Positions 38,253 to 45,910 of a DNA stretch of 64,000 nt are shown one piece after another. The stretch is from assembly GCA_016182795.1 (NCBI GenBank), contig JACPFW010000032.1, positions 1 through 64,000 on the forward strand. The letters are read 5' to 3'. The notes under the pieces are model-generated. The model was not told where the DNA came from and did not search any database. It saw only the letters and a program-made list of their open reading frames with translations. The position numbers and the translations under genes were made by a program. The stretch comes from Gemmatimonadota bacterium. GTDB taxonomy: Bacteria > Gemmatimonadota > Gemmatimonadetes > Gemmatimonadales > Gemmatimonadaceae. How positions within the stretch are numbered: position 1 is the first letter of the stretch; every line of letters starts with the position of its first letter.

Positions 38253-39857
38253 ATGAAGCGACTCCTTCTGCTCGCGCTTCCCGCCGCACTCGGCGCCCAG
38301 GACCTCACCGTCAGGGCCGACAAGATCTTTGCCCAGTGGAACAGCACGCACGGCCCCGGCTGCGCCGTGGGTGTGGCGCGCAATGGCACGCCCATCTTCA
38401 CGCGTGGCTACGGCATGGCCGACCTCGAGAACGGCACACCGATTACGCCGCAGACAATTCTCGAGAGCGGCTCGGTCGCCAAGCAGTTCACGGCCACGGC
38501 GATCCTGATTCTCGTCGGCGAGGGCAAGATTCGGCTCGACGACGATGTGCGGAAGTACGTGCCGGAACTCCCCGAGTACGGACGCACGATCACCATTCGC
38601 CACCTGCTGTCGCATACCAGCGGATTGCGCGAATGGAGCAATCTGGTTGCCGATCAGGGATATCCGCGCGGCACGCGCGTGACGACGCAGGCCGACCTCG
38701 TGGACATCATCGTGCGCCAGAAGTCGCTCAACTATCCCGTGGGCGATTTCTACTCGTACACCAACTCCGGCTTCTCCCTGCTCCCGACCATCGTCGAGCG
38801 GGTGAGCGGCATGCCGTTTGCGAAGTTCAGCAACGAACGCGTCTTCAAGCCGGCGGGACTGACCGACACGCGCTGGCGCGATGACTACACGGCCATCGTG
38901 CCGCGCCGGGCGCAGGCGTACTCGCGCCGCGCCGACGGCTGGCATCTCGAAATGCCGTTCGAGAACGTGCACGGCCCCGGCGGCCTGCTGACGACCGTGG
39001 GCGACTGGCTCAAGTGGAACACCGCGCTCGACCAGCGGGTGTTCGGCGCCGTGTCGGACTCGCTGCTCAGCCGCGCGACGCTCACGAGCGGACGCCAGAT
39101 CTCGTACGCAATGGGCATGATCAACGGCACGTACCGCGGCGTCGCCGAGTGGCAGCACAGCGGCAGCACGGCCGGCTACAGCACGTTCCTGGCGCGCTAC
39201 CCGAAGGCGGGGCTGTCGATTGCGGTGATGTGCAACGCCGCCGGCGCGCCGGCCACGTCGTACGTGCGCCAGTTGGCGGACGCGTTGATCCCCGACATCG
39301 CGCCGGTGGCCGTGTTCGACACGACGACCGCCGATCCGGCGCGCATCGCGCGCTTCACCGGCGTGTATCGCGACGACCGGACGCACGACGTCTCCGAGCT
39401 GTTCATCGAGCGCGGCCAGCTGCGCATACGCGGCGGCGCGCTGCTGCGCGCGTTGCGCGACGGCGATTTCCTGATGGGCGCCGCGTCACGCCTGCGGCTC
39501 ACCACGGCGGCCGATGGCACGCCGACCGGCGCACGTATACTTGCCGCCGACGGCGACACGCTCACGTGGAGCTTCGCGTCGGCCGCGCGCTGGCAACCCA
39601 CCGAGGCGGAGCTTCAGGCGTTCATTGGCGCATGGCACCAGCGCGAGATCGACGCCACGTGGACAGCGCGGGTTGAGAAGGGCGCGCTCGTCATGCAACT
39701 GCGCCCCGGCACACAGTTCACCCTGATTGCCGCGTATCGCGACGCGTTTGAGGGCGGCGCGTACGGCACGGTCTGGTTCACGCGCGACAAGAAGGGAGCG
39801 GTGAAGGAAATGCATCTGGGGGCGGGACGGGTGTGGGATCTCAGCTTCACCAGATAG
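38253..39857 (+). CDS. Secreted serine hydrolase (beta-lactamase class C fold)
   Basis: The 534-residue protein has a signal peptide (MKRLLLLALPAALGAQ). The class C fold is seen by the nucleophile motif SVAKQFTATA (SxxK, near residue 75), YTNSGFSLLPTIVERVSG (Tyr box) and HSGSTAGYSTFLARYP (HxG box). The C-terminal ~180 residues form a separate beta-rich domain (DPARIARFTGVYRDDRTHDVSELFIERGQLRIRG...). Such enzymes cleave D-amino-acid peptides or esters. It follows the cupin gene after 33 bases. A composite terminator lies just after its stop. Confidence 0.87.
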   Translation: MKRLLLLALPAALGAQDLTVRADKIFAQWNSTHGPGCAVGVARNGTPIFTRGYGMADLENGTPITPQTILESGSVAKQFTATAILILVGEGKIRLDDDVRKYVPELPEYGRTITIRHLLSHTSGLREWSNLVADQGYPRGTRVTTQADLVDIIVRQKSLNYPVGDFYSYTNSGFSLLPTIVERVSGMPFAKFSNERVFKPAGLTDTRWRDDYTAIVPRRAQAYSRRADGWHLEMPFENVHGPGGLLTTVGDWLKWNTALDQRVFGAVSDSLLSRATLTSGRQISYAMGMINGTYRGVAEWQHSGSTAGYSTFLARYPKAGLSIAVMCNAAGAPATSYVRQLADALIPDIAPVAVFDTTTADPARIARFTGVYRDDRTHDVSELFIERGQLRIRGGALLRALRDGDFLMGAASRLRLTTAADGTPTGARILAADGDTLTWSFASAARWQPTEAELQAFIGAWHQREIDATWTARVEKGALVMQLRPGTQFTLIAAYRDAFEGGAYGTVWFTRDKKGAVKEMHLGAGRVWDLSFTR

Positions 39858-39972
39858 ACAACAGAGAGACAACAGACCGAGCACATCGCAGAAACTCGCA
39901 GAGGGCGCCGCAACCGCGACGCCCTCTGTTGTCTTTCTGTTGTATTTCTGTTGTTTCTCTGTTGTTTCTCTG
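39857..39972. terminator. Composite bidirectional terminator: CTGTTGT-type arms around a hairpin core
   Basis: The left arm (39857-39877) consists of GACAACAGAGA-type units and the right arm (39926-39972) of the complementary CTGTTGTTTCT units. The core hairpin is AGAGGGCG, a 12-base loop, CGCCCTCT (39900-39927). It fills the 118-base gap between two convergent genes from stop to stop. The unit is the one seen in the tandem repeat at 27.2 kb. Confidence 0.75.
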
Positions 39973-39975
39973 CGT

Positions 39976-40287
39976 CTACCTCCGCCAGGGCGGCGGGTCG
40001 CCCTTCTTGCCTTTGATTTCCGGGTTTTGCCGGTAGAGCGTCGCGGTCTTGCCGATCGTCTGGATCACTTCGGCGCCGACGGCGGCGGCGAGATCGGCGG
40101 CGGCGGCCTTGGCGGTGACACCGACGGTCTTGTTGAGCGCCACCTTCACGAGTTCGCGGGTGCGCAGCGCGTCATCCAGCGACTGCATCACGGCCTGCGT
40201 CAGCCCATCCTTGCCGATGTGCACGGTGGCCTGCAGTTGATTGCATTCGGCGCGCAGCGAGGCGCGCATCTGTCCCGACATGGCCAT
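39976..40287 (-). CDS. yhbY: YhbY/CRS1-like RNA-binding protein
   Basis: The 103-residue protein has the CRM fold of YhbY proteins, which bind pre-50S ribosomal particles: LRAECNQLQATVHIGKDGLTQAVMQSLDDALRTRELVKVAL (the HIGKDGL hallmark, GxxG loop equivalent), then AADLAAAVGAEVIQTIGKTATLYRQNP (the IG+...LYR ending). An in-frame ATG two codons downstream (40281) is an alternative start. It is transcribed alone after the M23 gene. Confidence 0.88.
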   Translation of the reverse strand: MAMSGQMRASLRAECNQLQATVHIGKDGLTQAVMQSLDDALRTRELVKVALNKTVGVTAKAAAADLAAAVGAEVIQTIGKTATLYRQNPEIKGKKGDPPPWRR

Positions 40288-40341
40288 CTCGACTCCGTTT
40301 GCTCGGCAATGGCACGCCGCGTGGGCGGCGCGCCGATCTCA

Positions 40342-41007
40342 TCACTTACCCTTCGGCGCCGCGGCGGTGGTCCGCATCGGCGCCGCTTTGACACCTGGCT
40401 GCGTGAGGAACGGGCGCGGATCGAGCGGCGGACCGTTCCAGTACGTGCGGGCATCAACGTAGCGCATGACCTGAAAATGGAGGTGCGGCGTGTTCTTTGG
40501 CGCATTGCCCGTCGTGCCAACGTAGCCGATCACCTCGCCCTGCGCGACGGGCTTGCCTTCATAGAGTCCCGCGGCGTAGCCCTCGAGATGCGCGTAGTAG
40601 AACACGAACCGACGGTCGGGATCGATGGCGTAGATCGTGATGCCGCCGAGCGAACTCTTGGTTAGCCGGACAATCGTGCCGCTGTCGGCCGAGAGCACCG
40701 GCGTGCCGCGCTTGGCCAGAATGTCCACGGCCTGATGCGTGCGAGCGCCGCCATCGCGCGCCTGCCAGTACGTGTCCGGCACCTTCTCCGGCGGCACGCC
40801 GTCGACCGGTACCATCAGCTCCCGCACCCGCAGGTATTCCTCGTCGCTGAGTGCCAGCGGCGCCTCCGGCGGCGGCGACTCCATGGGCGGCTCGGGAAGT
40901 GCGTCGACGTCAAAGCGCGCGGGCGCGACCGGCGCGAGCGGCCGAATAGCTGGGCCGCACGCGGCCAGTACGACGGCCAGCGCAGGAAGGATGTGGAGCG
41001 CGCGCAT
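40342..41007 (-). CDS. LytM/M23-type peptidase lipoprotein
   Basis: This is a predicted lipoprotein: MRALHILPALAVVLAACGP has a lipobox with Cys17. The M23 domain spans about residues 85-215 and has GARTHQAVDILAKRGTPV (HxxxD), GTIVRLTKSSLGGITIYAID and TPHLHFQVMRY (HxH), so all three zinc ligands are present. M23 enzymes cut peptidoglycan cross-bridges or, in LytM regulators, activate amidases. Its catalytic residues look complete. It is 54 bases upstream of yhbY. Confidence 0.87.
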   Translation of the reverse strand: MRALHILPALAVVLAACGPAIRPLAPVAPARFDVDALPEPPMESPPPEAPLALSDEEYLRVRELMVPVDGVPPEKVPDTYWQARDGGARTHQAVDILAKRGTPVLSADSGTIVRLTKSSLGGITIYAIDPDRRFVFYYAHLEGYAAGLYEGKPVAQGEVIGYVGTTGNAPKNTPHLHFQVMRYVDARTYWNGPPLDPRPFLTQPGVKAAPMRTTAAAPKGK

Positions 41008-41170
41008 CTCAGATGACTAACGAATTCAGTCGGCCGGCGTCACGCCCAGCCGGGCCGCCGGCCAGGTGGATGCGCGTCCAGTCGGCCGGCCAGCCACCGT
41101 GCGCTCTCCACCTCCAGCGTTCGCGCCGGCCCTTGCGGGCGAATATATTCCTCAGTAGGATTACAGTAGT

Positions 41171-41731
41171 ATGAAAACCACACGTGAGTACTTTGAGGGC
41201 GCCTCGCCGTTTGCCGCGATGGCCGCCGCTTCTGTCGAATACGGTCCGCTGCTCACCGCGCAGCGCGCCCGTGCCGTCGTTCCCGCCGATCTGCTCGCCC
41301 GAGTCGAAGCCCTGGGCGGTGCGTGGCGCCTGCTCGCCATCTCCGAGGACTGGTGCCTCGACTCCCAGAACGTCGTGCCGGTCGTCAGCGCGCTCGCCGA
41401 CGCCGCCAGCAACCTGGACCTCCGGGTCGTGGCGCGTGACGCCGAGCCGGAGTTGATGGATGCGCATCTCACTAATGGCACTGCCCGCTCGATTCCGGTC
41501 GTCATCGTCATCGACGCCGACCTCGAGGAGCGCGGCTGGTGGGGTTCGCGCCCGCGGGCGCTGCAGGAACGCGTCGTCTCGGAGTGGAAGCCGCTGGACA
41601 AACCTGAGCGCAACAAGGAAATCCGTCGCTGGTACGCGATGGACAAGGGGCGCACCACGCTCGAGGAGATCGTCTCCCTGCTCGAGCGTGTCGCGGCCGC
41701 TCAGCCGGCCAGCACCACCGCCGGCGCGTAA
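41171..41731 (+). CDS. Thioredoxin-like protein with single-cysteine WCLDS site
   Basis: The 186-residue protein has a thioredoxin fold: RLLAISEDWCLDSQNVVPVVSALADAA, LDLRVVARDAEPELMDAHLTNGTARSIPVVIVIDAD (the cis-Pro region IPVV). Where a thioredoxin has WCGPC it has WCLDS, so only one active-site cysteine. That rules out a normal dithiol reaction but allows a monothiol or chaperone role. It has no signal peptide. The 3' end overlaps the convergent winged-helix gene by 31 bases. An AT-rich box (TATATTC) about 25 bases upstream of the start may be the -10 region. Confidence 0.8.
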   Translation: MKTTREYFEGASPFAAMAAASVEYGPLLTAQRARAVVPADLLARVEALGGAWRLLAISEDWCLDSQNVVPVVSALADAASNLDLRVVARDAEPELMDAHLTNGTARSIPVVIVIDADLEERGWWGSRPRALQERVVSEWKPLDKPERNKEIRRWYAMDKGRTTLEEIVSLLERVAAAQPASTTAGA

Positions 41732-42675
41732 ACGAAGACCCGGTCGCGTCCGCGACCGGTGATCTCCCGCACGACGCCCGCATCCGCCAACCGCTCCATC
41801 GCCGCGCCGGCGGTGGGCGTCGACAGCGCCATCGCCTCGGCGGCACTCGCCACCGTGAGTGCCGGTCGGCCGCTCAGCAGCCGCACAAGCGATTCGGCCG
41901 TCGGCGCTCCGCGCCCAAACGCGTCGCAGCGCGCGGCCGCCGTCTCGCAGGCTTCGCGAAACACCATCACTCGCCGCCGCATTGCCCGGGCTTCGTTGGC
42001 CAGGGCGTACAGCGCGCCGGCCAGATCATCTCCGCGCGGCGGCAAAACCAGCACGTCAGCGGTAAGTCCCGACACCATCACGGCGACGGCCCTCGCCAGC
42101 GAAGCCATCGCGGATCGCTCTCGACCGCACGCTCCGGACGACAGATCAGCCGCAAGCACGAGTGCCGACCACGACTCGTGCTCAGCGACGCTCAGCGTGG
42201 CATCCAGCAGGTCAGGGAGTACATCACATTGAAGTCCGGCCGCCTCCGTGGCTTCGTGGAGCAGTCCCGACGTGAGCGTGCGCCCGTTACGTACCGCGCC
42301 GACGGCGTGATCCAGGGCGAGCGATACTCGCCGTAGATGCGGGTCGTCGGTAATGAACTCGCGCGATTCTGGGGCAAACCACCAGCCGAGCAGCGCGGCG
42401 AACGCCGCATCACCGTCGGGCACTTGGGCGACACGTCCGGCGTCGTCACCAATAGCGTCCGGTGGCCGATCGTTGGCGGCGACGATAGCTTGAGCGCTTC
42501 GAAGCTTGAGCAGTACGGCCAACCCCGGTGGCCCGGCCGCGACGCGTTCGTCGAGTCGCGCCAGCGCGTCAACGGCGTCCTCGATGGCCCGTAGTACTGC
42601 GGAATCGACTTGCAGAGAATCTCCGCGTATTTGCTTTTTATAGTCTATCTTTGTTTTTGATGTAAACAAGGCCAA
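41701..42675 (-). CDS. Winged-helix protein of Fic/DUF1612-like architecture, no Fic active site
   Basis: The C-terminal ~65 residues (SGRPALTVASAAEAMALSTPTAGAAMERLADAGVVREITGRGRDRVFVYAPAVV) are a winged helix like those ending Fic-family and DUF1612 proteins. The N-terminal part (VLRAIEDAVDALARLDERVAAGPPGLAVLLKLRSAQ) resembles their N-terminal helices. The AMP-transfer motif HPFxxGNGRxxR is absent, so it is not an active Fic enzyme and more likely regulatory. The start is uncertain: the frame opens at TTG (42675), in an AT-rich stretch that could instead be promoter; no ATG is in frame. It is divergent from the ChaN-like gene, which it might regulate. Confidence 0.55.
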   Translation of the reverse strand: MALFTSKTKIDYKKQIRGDSLQVDSAVLRAIEDAVDALARLDERVAAGPPGLAVLLKLRSAQAIVAANDRPPDAIGDDAGRVAQVPDGDAAFAALLGWWFAPESREFITDDPHLRRVSLALDHAVGAVRNGRTLTSGLLHEATEAAGLQCDVLPDLLDATLSVAEHESWSALVLAADLSSGACGRERSAMASLARAVAVMVSGLTADVLVLPPRGDDLAGALYALANEARAMRRRVMVFREACETAAARCDAFGRGAPTAESLVRLLSGRPALTVASAAEAMALSTPTAGAAMERLADAGVVREITGRGRDRVFVYAPAVVLAG

Positions 42676-42705
42676 TCTTGGCCGAAACGCGCAGGAAGGC
42701 TAATA

Positions 42706-43734
42706 ATGTTTTTGGCGCCATTTTTACTTTTCGCACTTCAGGCTCCTTCTGCGCAGGCTGGGCCGACGCCAGACACCGCCGTCGCTCGCCATATCGCCTC
42801 GGTTTCCTCGTATACGCCGCACCGCGTCTACCAGTCTAACAAGAAGCGGTTCAACGACTTCGAGTCGATGCTCGCCGAGATGGCCAAGCGCGACTTGGTC
42901 TTCCTCGGGGAGCAGCACGACGACCCAGGCACGCACCGTCTTGAGCGCGCCGCGCTCGAGGGAATCGGCCGCCGTCAGCCAAAGGTGGTGCTCTCACTCG
43001 AGATGTTTGAGCGCGACGTGCAGGCTCGGCTCGACGACTACCTCGCCGGCAAGATCGACGAGGCGGAGTTCCTGAAGGGCGCTCGACCGTGGCCGAGGTA
43101 CGCGACCGATTATCGGCCACTGGTGGAGCTGGCCAAGGCCAAGGGATGGCCCGTGGTCGCCGCCAATGTGCCGCGCCGACTCGCGTCGCTGGTGGGACGC
43201 AAAGGGCTCGCCGCGCTCGACTCGCTGTCGACCACCGACCGCAGCTACATCGCGGCCCAGCTGAGCTGTCCGAAGGACAAGTACTACGATCGCTTCAAGG
43301 CATCGATGGGCGACATGAGCGGACACGGCCAGACGAAGATCTCGGCGGATTCCGCCGCGGCGATGGCGTCGCGGTTCTATGAAGCGCAGTGCGTGAAGGA
43401 CGAGACGATGGCGGAGGCGATTGCCAACGCGCGCGCCAAGCATCCGGACGCCGTCGTGGTGCACGTGAACGGTGCCTTCCACTCCGAGTTCGGGCAGGGC
43501 ACGGTGAACCGGGCCGACCGTCGCATGAGCAACGCCAAGATTGGTCTCATCGAGTTTGTGCCGGCGGTAGATCTCGACGCGGTGGACGGCAAGAAGCTGC
43601 GCAAGCAAGCCGACTACATCGTCTTCACGCTCAAGCCGCCCGCTCCGCCCAAGGCGGCCGCGCCGGCCGCGGTGCCCACCGCGCCGCCTGGCATGCCCGC
43701 TGCCGCGACCAAGCCGCCCGTCACCAACCAGTAA
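42706..43734 (+). CDS. ChaN-like haem-binding/iron-regulated protein (DUF399)
   Basis: The 342-residue protein has a signal peptide-like start (MFLAPFLLFALQAPSAQA) and the ChaN core: DLVFLGEQHDDPGTHRLERAALEG, VLSLEMFERDVQARLDDYLAG and VVHVNGAFHSEFGQGT. ChaN-type proteins are outer-membrane or periplasmic haem binders. The tyrosine-rich haem site of ChaN is not traceable, so haem binding is only likely. The C-terminus is Pro/Ala rich. AGGAAGG lies 8 bases before the ATG. The next gene, a peptidase, begins five bases after the stop. Confidence 0.83.
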   Translation: MFLAPFLLFALQAPSAQAGPTPDTAVARHIASVSSYTPHRVYQSNKKRFNDFESMLAEMAKRDLVFLGEQHDDPGTHRLERAALEGIGRRQPKVVLSLEMFERDVQARLDDYLAGKIDEAEFLKGARPWPRYATDYRPLVELAKAKGWPVVAANVPRRLASLVGRKGLAALDSLSTTDRSYIAAQLSCPKDKYYDRFKASMGDMSGHGQTKISADSAAAMASRFYEAQCVKDETMAEAIANARAKHPDAVVVHVNGAFHSEFGQGTVNRADRRMSNAKIGLIEFVPAVDLDAVDGKKLRKQADYIVFTLKPPAPPKAAAPAAVPTAPPGMPAAATKPPVTNQ

Positions 43735-43739
43735 TCCAT

Positions 43740-45820
43740 ATGCGCATCTCACGGTCTCACATCGCCGCGTTCGCGCTCTTCGCGATCGCGACGTTCCCGC
43801 TGCACGCGCAGGACCGGCTTCGTTCGATGCCGGGCTACGATCGCTACACGCTGATGGCGCCGAAGCTTGGCACGGCCGTCAAGTCGGGCGTGGTCGCCGT
43901 GCAGTGGGCCAACGACGGCAAGTCGTTTGAGTTTCTGCGCGACGCCAAGCGGGTGCGCTTCGACCTCGGCACCAAGCAGATCACCGATGCGACAGCGGGA
44001 GCAACTGGCGCGCAGGGAATGCGGCGTCCGATGGGGCCGGGCCGCGGCCGGCAGTCCACCGAGGCGTACACCGCCGACTCGTCGCGCAAGGCGATCTACA
44101 AGGACCGCAATCTGTATCTCGCCAACCGCGACGGATCGGGCGAGAAGCAGATCACGACCGACGGCAGCGAGAAAGAACGCATCAAGTACGGCACCGCGAG
44201 CTGGGTGTACGGTGAGGAACTCGATCAGACCACCGCGATGTGGTGGTCGCCGGACGGAACGAAGCTGGCGTTCTACCGCTTCGACGAGAAGCCGGTGAAG
44301 GACTACTACCTGCAGACCGACCAGACCACCGTGCAGGGCTCGCTGATGACCGAGGCGTATCCGAAGGCCGGGACGCCGAACCCGGTGGTCGATCTGTACG
44401 TCTACAACGACCGCACGGAGCAGCTGCGCCGGCTTGAGGTGCGCGACGGCGCGCCGTTCACCGACGCCGCGGTCGGCCACTACGTGTACGGCATCTCGTG
44501 GACCAAGGACGGCAGCGAGCTGCTGATCCACCGCACTAACCGCCGGCAGAACATCATGGAGCTGGCCGCCTGCCAGCCGATCAGCGGCGTCTGCCGTACC
44601 GTGGTGCACGAGGAGTGGCTGCCGAGCTGGACCGAGAACCATCCCACGATGCAGTGGCTCGCCGACGGCAAGCGGTTCATCTGGGAGTCGGAGCGCTCGG
44701 GCTTCAAGAACTACTATCTCTACGATCTGAGCGGCAAACTGCTCGCCACGCTGACGCAGCATCCGTTTGAAGTGGCGGGCATCGTGAAGGTGGACGAAAC
44801 GGCCAAGGTACTGTGGTACTACGCGCGCAGCGGCGACAACTACATGAAGCTGCAACTCCATCGCGTGGGACTCGACGGCAAGGGCGACACGCGCCTCACC
44901 GACCCGGCGTTCACCCACACGGTCAGCGTCTCACCCGACGGCAAGTTCTTCACCGACATCGCCCAGACGCACGCCGTCGCGCCGACCACGGTGCTGCGCG
45001 ATGCCAAGGGGAAGCAGATCGCCGAACTCGGCGCCAGCGACATCTCGGGGCTGACCAGCGCGGGCTTCAAGCCGGTGGAGATGTTCACCTACACCGCCGC
45101 CGACGGCGCGACCAAGCACTTCGGCATGCTGAGCAAGCCGTCGAACTTCGACGCCGCCAAGAAGTATCCGGTGCTGTTCTCCGTCTATGACGGGCCGGCG
45201 ACCAACGGCGCGCGCGAGACTTTCGCGGCGCCGACGGCGATGGCCGAATACGGGTTCATTGTGGTGACGCTCGACACGCGCAGCGCGGCGGGGCTGGGCA
45301 AGAAGGCGCTCGACGCCATCTACCTGAAGCTGGGCGTCACGGAGATCGACGACCTCGCCGAGGCCGCCAAGTATCTGGCAACGCTGCCGTTCGTTGACGC
45401 CAAGCGCATTGGCATCTTCGGCACGTCGTACGGCGGCTTTGCGTCGGCGATGGCGATCCTGCGGTATCCGGACATCTTCGCCGCCGCGTCGGCGCAGAGC
45501 GCGGTGACGAGCTGGCATCACTACGACACGATCTACACCGAGCGGTACATGTACACGCCGCAGGAGAACGAGGCCGGCTACAAGAAGGGGAGCGCCATGG
45601 AGTACGGGGGGCGCTCAAGGGTCGGCTGATGATCTACTACGGCACGGCCGACGACAACGTGCACCCCAACAATGCCATGCAGCTCATCCGCGCGCTGCAG
45701 CGCGCGGGGAAGAGCTTCGAGGTGCAGGTGGGGCCCGATGCGGGGCACAGCGCGCTGAATCCGCAGCGGATGATGGAGTTCTTTATCGAGAACCTGGTGA
45801 TGTCGCCGGGGGCGAAGTAG
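43740..45820 (+). CDS. DPP-IV-like S9B peptidase with a frameshift near its C-terminus
   Basis: This exported prolyl-oligopeptidase family enzyme has a signal peptide (MRISRSHIAAFALFAIATFPLHAQ), an eight-bladed propeller (ASWVYGEELDQTTAMWWSPDGTKLAFYRFDE is typical of DPP-IV) and the hydrolase domain with GTSYGGFASAMA (Ser nucleophile). The reading frame breaks at a run of six G (45606-45611). In frame after one extra G the sequence continues ALKGRLMIYYGTADDNVHP (Asp) and GPDAGHSALNPQRM (His), which are required for catalysis. A seventh G would restore a normal full-length protein of about 694 residues. It is either a sequencing/assembly error or a real homopolymer frameshift. Confidence 0.8.
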
Positions 45821-45835
45821 GGGACGCCGCACTAG

Positions 45836-45873
45836 ACGCCGACCAGCACGTTACATCGCGTACTGGTCGGCGT
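45836..45873 (+). terminator. Intrinsic terminator after the peptidase gene
   Basis: ACGCCGACCAG, a 16-base loop and CTGGTCGGCGT form a perfect 11-bp stem, followed by TTGCGCTTTT. It begins 16 bases after the peptidase stop and separates it from the accessory region. Confidence 0.65.
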
Positions 45874-45910
45874 TTGCGCTTTTGTACGTTGCACCGTATG
45901 ATAGCGCATC

